From NCBI GenBank assembly GCA_021442155.1, contig CM038222.1, positions 23,856,148 to 23,920,147 of the forward strand: a DNA stretch of 64,000 nt, written 5' to 3'. Origin of the DNA: Cymbidium sinense (taxonomy: Eukaryota; Streptophyta; Magnoliopsida; Asparagales; Orchidaceae). Below, in pieces: positions 58,640 through 64,000 of this stretch (position 1 is the stretch's first letter; every line of letters starts with the position of its first letter). Under the pieces are notes generated by a model. The model was not told the DNA's origin. It saw only the letters and a program-made list of their open reading frames with translations, and did not search any database. The translations under genes and the position numbers were made by a program.

Positions 58640-59215
58640 TGCGGACATAGGAACATGAGGCTTTAGCTAGCCCCAAGAGGTCATTTGATTACCTCACTTC
58701 TAGTTTAACAATAAAATGTACCCATTTGATTTCATTCTTATGTATTTCAACATTAGAATTTGGATAGAGCTTCAATTCATATATATAAATGATTCAATAA
58801 AAATATAGATTCTTTGCATGGTTTTCTTTCCCTCATTTATGTATACATCCATGTGTGTCCAAGAAAAGCAAGTATATAGTCTGGACATCCCGAGAATACA
58901 AGGCTTTAGTTAGCCCCAAGGAGGTCATTTGATTACCTCACTTCCTAGTTTAACAATGACATGTACTTGCCTATATCTTTGTATATATGTATATGTGATT
59001 AGTGAATGAAAATCCCATTTTACATTAAAATTGCATGCATTCATAATTGACTAAGTGGTTGAATTAATTAGCCATATGATTTGGAGCTTACTTCCTATGT
59101 TCATGTATACAAATTTACATATGTTTGAATGCAAATGGGTATATAGTCTAGACATCCGAGAATATGAGGCTTTTAGCTCAGAGGTCTTTGATTACCTCAC
59201 TTCCCTAGTTTAACA
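58640..59215 (+). repeat. Three copies of the 80-bp LTR module (inverted LTR)
   Basis: Copies near 58,640, 58,870 and 59,140 share GTATATAGTCTGGACATCC, AGGCTTTAGCTAGCCCCAAG and GAGGTCATTTGATTACCTC. The third has small deletions. These correspond one to one with the modules at 25,541-26,130. Confidence 0.8.
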
Positions 59216-60015
59216 ACAACACATGCTTTAATTTCATTCTTATGTCCTTTTTATAAAAATTTGGATAAAGTTTTAAATTAATATGTTTAAATAATTCAAT
59301 CAAATAAAATATATAAAATCTATACACATACATTCATCATTTAAGTGTGCTAAAATATGTTGCATGTAAATACACTTAGATTAAATCATATGCATGTTAC
59401 ATGTGATGGAAAGGAATGATTTAATATATGTCATGTGGTAGTAATTCAATTAAATTAATCTTAAGATGCCTTTCATTTTGAATAGGATTATTTAAAGTGA
59501 ACCTAAACTTAGGATTAATTAAATCATTTAATAAGCCATTCACTAAAGAGAACTAAATCAAATTAATATACTTTAGAAAGTGACTTAAGGTAGGGATGAA
59601 AGGGAAATCCTCTTTTCCTCTCTTTATAACACTTAGTTATTAAGTGTAATCAAATGAAACAAAAGAAACACAAATTAAAATTCTCAAATCAATTAAACTA
59701 CTTCAAGAAATCAAACCTTTCATGTTAAATTGAATCCTTCTACACTTAGAAAATACAACACTAATAATACCACACAAGACTTAATAAACATAATAGAATT
59801 AGTCACCACTTCTAGCTCTAAGTTAGGATGGTGTATGATGTGATGTATGTTTTTTGTTTTATGATGATAGGTAATATTTGCCTAATCATGTTTTTTGTAG
59901 GGATTATGCTTAAGGGATGCTTAAAATAAATGTGAATGCTCTTGCTTGCTTTATAAGCATAATCCAAGTTAGGATAAGTGGGCTTAGTTACCCATGTAGG
60001 GTGCTAAGTCCAAAT

Positions 60016-60023
60016 TATAAATA
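60016..60023 (+). promoter_or_regulatory. Possible LTR TATA box (TATAAATA)
   Basis: TATAAATA stands about 170 bp past the end of the region alignable to copy A, on the sense strand of the inverted LTR. A plant LTR promoter near the end of U3 would look like this, but the motif is common in AT-rich DNA and no primer-binding site was found after it. Confidence 0.2.
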
Positions 60024-61478
60024 CAACTTGAGATTATATGTATATTTAGCTAACCTATTTTGCGGGTGTAGTTAGATTAACTTTTCTCACATAAATGTAA
60101 TTTTTGTAATAGGAATTAGTATTAGTGCTATGGAGGATTAGGATGAGCAATGGCCAGAAGGCTTTGTCCTGTGGTGCCTTGTGATGCCTTTGAAGTAAGC
60201 ACCATCCAAATCAAAGAAGGAACCAAATCAAAAATGGAGATATGAAAAAAGAAGACCCCCATAACATTTAATACAATTATAATTAATCTTTTATATTCTA
60301 GTTGTATAAGGGTAGAGAGCTACCCATCTTTTCTCTCTCTTGTATGCGATGGTACGACCATCGACCTTTTATTCTTTTATGATAGTTTATATAATTGTTT
60401 GATGTTATGTTTACATTGTGCATTAGGACGACATGCTTTTCATAGTTTCTTAGATGATTGATGCTTTAATGTGTGGCTTAGATACAATTAGGATCTTAGG
60501 ATAAAAATAACTTTTCTGCCAAACTAATCAATCATAAATAAATTTTAAATAACTCATAATGTCATCATAAAGCATAAGACATAAATAAGATAATTAAAAT
60601 ATTTAGCAACCCCTTAGTTGTATGGTTATATGTTTCACATCATGCATGCATATTATTTCTCTCTTGAATAAGAAGGATCTCCATCCTTGCATGATAATGG
60701 AATGCTTGGCATGTTAGGGCATCCCTTGTGGTGGAGAACACCTTCTTCTGATTTGACCCATAACCTATTTCATCATGCATTTAGGCATAAAAAATCCTAA
60801 TGCCTCTATCAAAATGATCTATCTAAAATGAAATAAAATTTGAAAATATTTTGCATCTATAAATTAAGTCATATGCTCATACCACTCATGCTCTTGTCTC
60901 TTAAGGAATGTGTTTAGGACTTTAGTCTCTTTCTAATAAAATAACCACCCTAGCTATCTTATAATTGAAATGACCAGAATACATGGTTTTAAAATTGTAG
61001 TAGGTGTTAGTTGGTGGTCACTCCACGTAGTTATAAGTCTAGAAGTCGGACAATTTATTCTCTCTTATGAAGGTAAACCCTTATCCCACTCTTAGATTTA
61101 GGTCATGATTTAGCTCACTAAAGATCCCTAGATTTAGGATCTAGCTATTTTATTTAGGCTATGAGCATAAATCCTCACCTCTTAGGCATTCCACAACCTT
61201 ATTGGTGGTTTATAAGCAGAGTAACTATTAAATTTCAACTCAAAATATATAAATCTCCTCAACTTCAAAATTATAAAGCCCAAGCCTAATCATATGATAA
61301 ATTGGAATGCTCACTAGGCTTCCTAGTATCATGAGCATTTCCTACTTATTTCATTTGGAATCCAAGAATAAGTCTTCTCCTTGAACTTTTCCAAATGATT
61401 TTCCAAATACAACCAATCTTTTGATAGTCTAACCTTAAAATCTTTGGAGATGATAATTGTCTACTTTAATCGAGTATT

Positions 61479-61526
61479 CTTAGGAAATTCATTTCCTAAG
61501 ATGTAATTAATGGAGGCTTGCCTCCA
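61479..61526. repeat. Two adjacent perfect hairpins
   Basis: CTTAGGAAAT and ATTTCCTAAG (61,479-61,500) form 10-bp arms with a 2-nt loop. TGGAGGC and GCCTCCA (61,511-61,526) form 7-bp arms with a 2-nt loop. Neither is followed by a clear T run on either strand. Confidence 0.6.
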
Positions 61527-61740
61527 TAGAACTTAAGAACATGGTTTAATATAAACCTACTTTATTCATCACCATTTAAGTGGGAAAAATCTAGTACATT
61601 CAAAGATCCCATCATGACTTAGGGTCCTTATTATGATTAAGTCCATTGTGGGGTGATGCCTCTATCTTTTGAGTATATCATACCTCGATGTTGTAATTGA
61701 TCAAAAGGACCCCCTACATTTAAAATAAACACCACAGAGG

Positions 61741-62160
61741 CCTCTCTATTCATTAATCAAATTTGGAGATGTCAATCCTCAAGAAGGCAAGGGTTCTTAG
61801 ACTCATAATGTTGATGATACACACGGGTCAACTACAATTCTTAGCTTGTATACTTGTATGCATATAATGTAAAGCGTTGTGCACTTCGGTGTCCCTAGGA
61901 GTAAGTCTTCATCACTGAATGTAACTCTTAAGATGTCCTTCGAGTGGCATGCCTCTTCTTTAGTAGCGATCAGCTGAGCTAAGCATATCTTTAGATCAAG
62001 TAAGGCTTTGATTAGAGATTCTCTCATCTCTTTAGATATGATAAGGGCATCATATATGTTTAACATAGCTAGAAACTTTGTAAGGTGAGCTAGGACATTG
62101 TAATCAACTCTTTCTTGGTCTTCCGTAAGCATATCCATGGGCGGAGCATCTTATAGAGGA
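61741..62160 (-). pseudogene. Gypsy pre-protease and protease start
   Basis: Frame 62,138-61,803 reads VDYNVLAHLTKFLAMLNIYD, then A-L-I-I-S-K-E-M-R-E-S-L and V-T-F-S-D-E-D-L-L-L-G-T. This is the segment before the aspartic protease in plant Tat-lineage elements. The protease active site follows as V-D-P-C-V-S-S, where the family has D-x-G-S/A-S: Gly is replaced by Cys. After it, L-R-T-L continues to about 61,750 and then decays. It lies downstream of gag on the same strand. The altered active site and the stops show a dead copy. Confidence 0.75.
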
Positions 62161-62990
62161 GGTATCTACTCACTAGAACCAATGACTTGCTTACCCTTAT
62201 CCTTAGGTGCTACCTGAGGTGGTAAAATGTTGTCATTACATAGGTTGACTTCAGTGACTTCTTGGAAAGATGAGCTTGTCAAAAGTTTTACCTTCTCATC
62301 GAGCATACCTATAGCCTCTCCTATGGGATTCTAAGAGTTAGTTGACTCCAAGTCAATCTCAAGAGGTGAACCTGATTGATTCAGAGAAGGATAGCATGAC
62401 TCTAAATCAGAAAGGAAAGGATTGGAACTACTAGAGCTATTATTTTTATTTAAACTCGGAGAGCTTTCAATAGGAATAAAATCAAGAGCATCAGAAGTAG
62501 ACAATATATATGTAGAATCAACTTCCTTCATTAATTTCTTTTTGGATGGAGGTACATGATAGAAATCAAGTAAAGTAAGCGGAGTAAGGGATTTAGTTCC
62601 CTTATCCACAGATACAATGCTCTTGCCTCTAGAAGAGGAGAAGTAGAGGTGGTAGCTTCAATGCTGGAGGGAGTACTGGACTCGGATGATGGCTACGCTA
62701 CTAAACTATCTCGTGCAAGTATGGTGAGTTGCTACTTCTTGCATCCTCCCAGTTGTCCTTTGTAACTAGCAAACCTTCCTTGGTGTTGGAGGTTTGAGCT
62801 ACTTCAGACACTTGCAAGGAAAGCTTCTTAATCATAGAAATGATCTTCTTAGTGATTCAGGATAGGGAGATATCCTAACCTTCATTGTTCTTAAGAGGAT
62901 TACAAGTATCCCTAAGGATTACATTAATAGAACTGGATGGTTGTTCTAAGAAGCATTCCTCAGGGATAACTATGGCTATCAACTTGTAGC
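62161..62990 (-). pseudogene. Gypsy gag-protease linker, low complexity
   Basis: The open piece 62,609-62,331 is Ser/Asn/Pro-rich (N-K-N-N-S-S-S-S-S-N-P-F-L-S-D-L) with no known domain. It sits where Tat elements have a variable linker between the gag knuckle region and the pre-protease. Frames on either side are interrupted near 62,640 and 62,880. Confidence 0.55.
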
Positions 62991-63930
62991 TGTGCTCAAG
63001 CTAGTCCTTAAAAGTGATACAATCCTCTAAGACACGGCCTAACATGCGGTCGTAAGGATGATCATTCTTGCCCACTTCCTCTGGCCTCTTATGCTCTAGT
63101 AATTAAAAGTCGGGTTTATTTAAGAGATTCTTAAATATTTTCCTAACTCCCTCCCTCTTGAATGAATATGACTTATCCAATCTATCAGCAAGAGTAGGTG
63201 GAAAGTAGGTACCTGGCAATGAATATGAATACCACTGCTGGGTAGGCTACTAAGGTGGTGGAAATGGTCATTGTGGTAGCTGTGGTGACCAGAATGATGG
63301 TCTAGGTGGTGGAAAAGGAGGTGGCAAAGGAGGCTGCTAAGCTTATAGTCTCTCATATTGAATTTTAGCTAGTTGCTTTCCTCTGTCCACCGACACAACT
63401 TTCCATGGCTTCTTCTCAAACACCTTCTACGGCTTGGGCCTAGGTGATTGGTCTGAAAGAGTAAATGTTTGGCTTCCTCTTGTAAGTTAGCCACCATATT
63501 GATTAATTTCTTGAATATTTTGATGGTAAAGCCCTTGAGCATGAAAGCGACCGGGCCATGGATATTCATGAGTAGAATCTCAATGGCATGCTATTTGGTT
63601 AGTTGGTTATTTCATGCTCGGGTTGCCTCGAATGTAATCAACATGGGACTCATTGAGTTTCTGTTTCTCTACAATGAGGTCGGCTACAATCACCCTCTGA
63701 GCTCCAGCAAACCTCTTGATGAAGAGGTGCTTCAACTCAGCAAAAGCCTTCACCGAATTGTTGGACAGTTCAGCGTACCAATCAAATGCAACACCTGACA
63801 GACTTCTAACGAAAAGGAAGAGGAGTGTGTTGCTACCACTGATGTTGCAACAGCTGACTCTAAAGTGTGCAATCTGTTATCGTGGGTACCCACTACCATC
63901 AAAGTTCTTGAAGGATGGTGGAACAAAACC
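62991..63930 (-). pseudogene. Gypsy gag (Retrotrans_gag type), truncated and frameshifted
   Basis: The minus strand starts abruptly next to telomere-like repeat (63,930), with F-K-N-F-D-G-S-G. It reads G-V-A-F-D-W-Y-A-E-L (about 63,790), F-A-E-L-K-H-L-F-I-K-R-F-A, then a stop after N-P-S-M-K (about 63,605). It resumes as N-I-H-G-P-V-A-F-M-L-K-G-F (63,569) and V-A-N-L-Q-E-E-A-K-H, followed by a Pro/Gln-rich stretch (63,330-63,240) and a C-terminal area Y-S-F-K-R-E...D-R-M-L-G-R-V-L-E-D-C (63,170-63,020). The latter resembles the degenerate knuckle of this lineage. Gag would form the particle shell. The N-terminus is missing. Confidence 0.87.
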
Positions 63931-64000
63931 CTAAATGACATAATAACTAAATAAAAATGTAAACCTAAAAAATAAAACTAAAAATAAATTAAAAATAAAA
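63931..64000 (-). repeat. Telomere-like array start, CCTAAA on the plus strand
   Basis: From AACCCTAAATGAC the sequence turns into AACCTAAAAAATAAAACTAAA, the same A-rich variant as in the other CCCTAAA-oriented blocks. It continues past the window. Confidence 0.75.

Larger units (their letters stand above)
54746..59850 (+). mobile_element. Inverted copy of the long LTR (partial)
   Basis: The segment matches the reverse complement of about 24,950-30,050. It has the same zones in order: TTGAC/GTCAA-rich (54,770-56,160), palindrome (56,307), GATC-rich (57,020-57,180), TTAATTAA-rich (57,400-58,150), triplicated module (58,640-59,215), and the stretch around 59,520-59,800 that equals the sequence just right of the gap. 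The GTAAGT zone is missing, so its 5' part was lost or it was cut by the pol junction at 54,745. No protein-coding similarity is seen; frames at 56,448-57,235 are not recognised. Confidence 0.75.
59851..61740. other. Unassigned sequence between LTR and gag-protease remains
   Basis: No gene, tRNA-like primer-binding site or known repeat is recognised. It contains a possible TATA box at 60,016 and two small perfect hairpins near 61,480-61,526. The stretch 61,290-61,740 may still be eroded gypsy sequence downstream of the protease, because weak minus-strand frame fragments continue, but I cannot match them. Confidence 0.4.

Noticed and set aside
59851..60500. tRNA primer-binding site after the inverted LTR
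   Set aside because: I found no convincing match to the 3' end of an initiator-Met or other tRNA within the first several hundred bases.
53126..63930. One simple full-length gypsy element on the minus strand
   Set aside because: gag-protease and RNase H-integrase are in the right order, but RT is absent and the middle is an oppositely oriented LTR fragment, so one intact element is not supported.

Overview
The window looks like heterochromatic, possibly subtelomeric or pericentromeric, DNA from a seed plant with a large, repeat-rich genome. The evidence is kilobases of Arabidopsis-type telomere-like repeat (TTTAGGG), plant LINE remains (DUF4283-type ORF1, RT, zf-RVT and RNase H), a Ty3/gypsy element of the Tat/Ogre kind, and processed copies of two plant housekeeping genes (a glycine-rich RNA-binding protein and ribosomal protein P0). 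I cannot name the species. I see no intact host gene: every coding similarity is truncated, frameshifted or stopped.

Layout. 1-1,940 is a partial long terminal repeat (LTR); 1,941-3,215 is AT-rich tandem repeat. 3,216-19,200 is telomere-like DNA with TTTAGGG on the + strand, holding three glycine-rich protein fragments, one P0 pseudogene and one 3.2 kb LINE derivative, all on the minus strand. At 19,200/19,201 the repeat flips directly to CCCTAAA, which runs to a 100-N gap (24,848-24,947) and carries another glycine-rich fragment on the plus strand. 24,948-33,173 is one very long LTR-like sequence (minus sense) ending at a scrap of gypsy pol. 33,240-37,029 is unassigned and includes microsatellites and an array of about 13 hairpin-forming repeats. 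37,030-40,990 and 48,697-52,270 are two plus-strand LINE copies around a second CCCTAAA-oriented block (40,991-48,696) that holds one large and one small glycine-rich fragment. 52,305-54,745 is the start of the LTR plus RNase H-integrase remains (minus). 54,746-59,850 is an inverted copy of the long LTR. 61,741-63,930 is gag-protease (minus), cut by CCCTAAA-type repeat that continues to the window end.

How the parts relate. All processed sequences and LINEs inside the telomere-like blocks have one polarity: the sense strand is always the CCCTAAA strand, with the 3' end (often a short A run) against the repeat. This is the geometry expected if cDNAs were primed from a telomeric G-strand 3' end. 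Five glycine-rich fragments share the same 5' breakpoint, so at least these spread afterwards together with the repeat. The head-to-head repeat junction resembles a telomere fusion scar. Long-read basecalling or assembly error in telomeric repeats is a serious alternative for the degenerate blocks, the GC-rich islands and possibly the junction, and should be excluded first.
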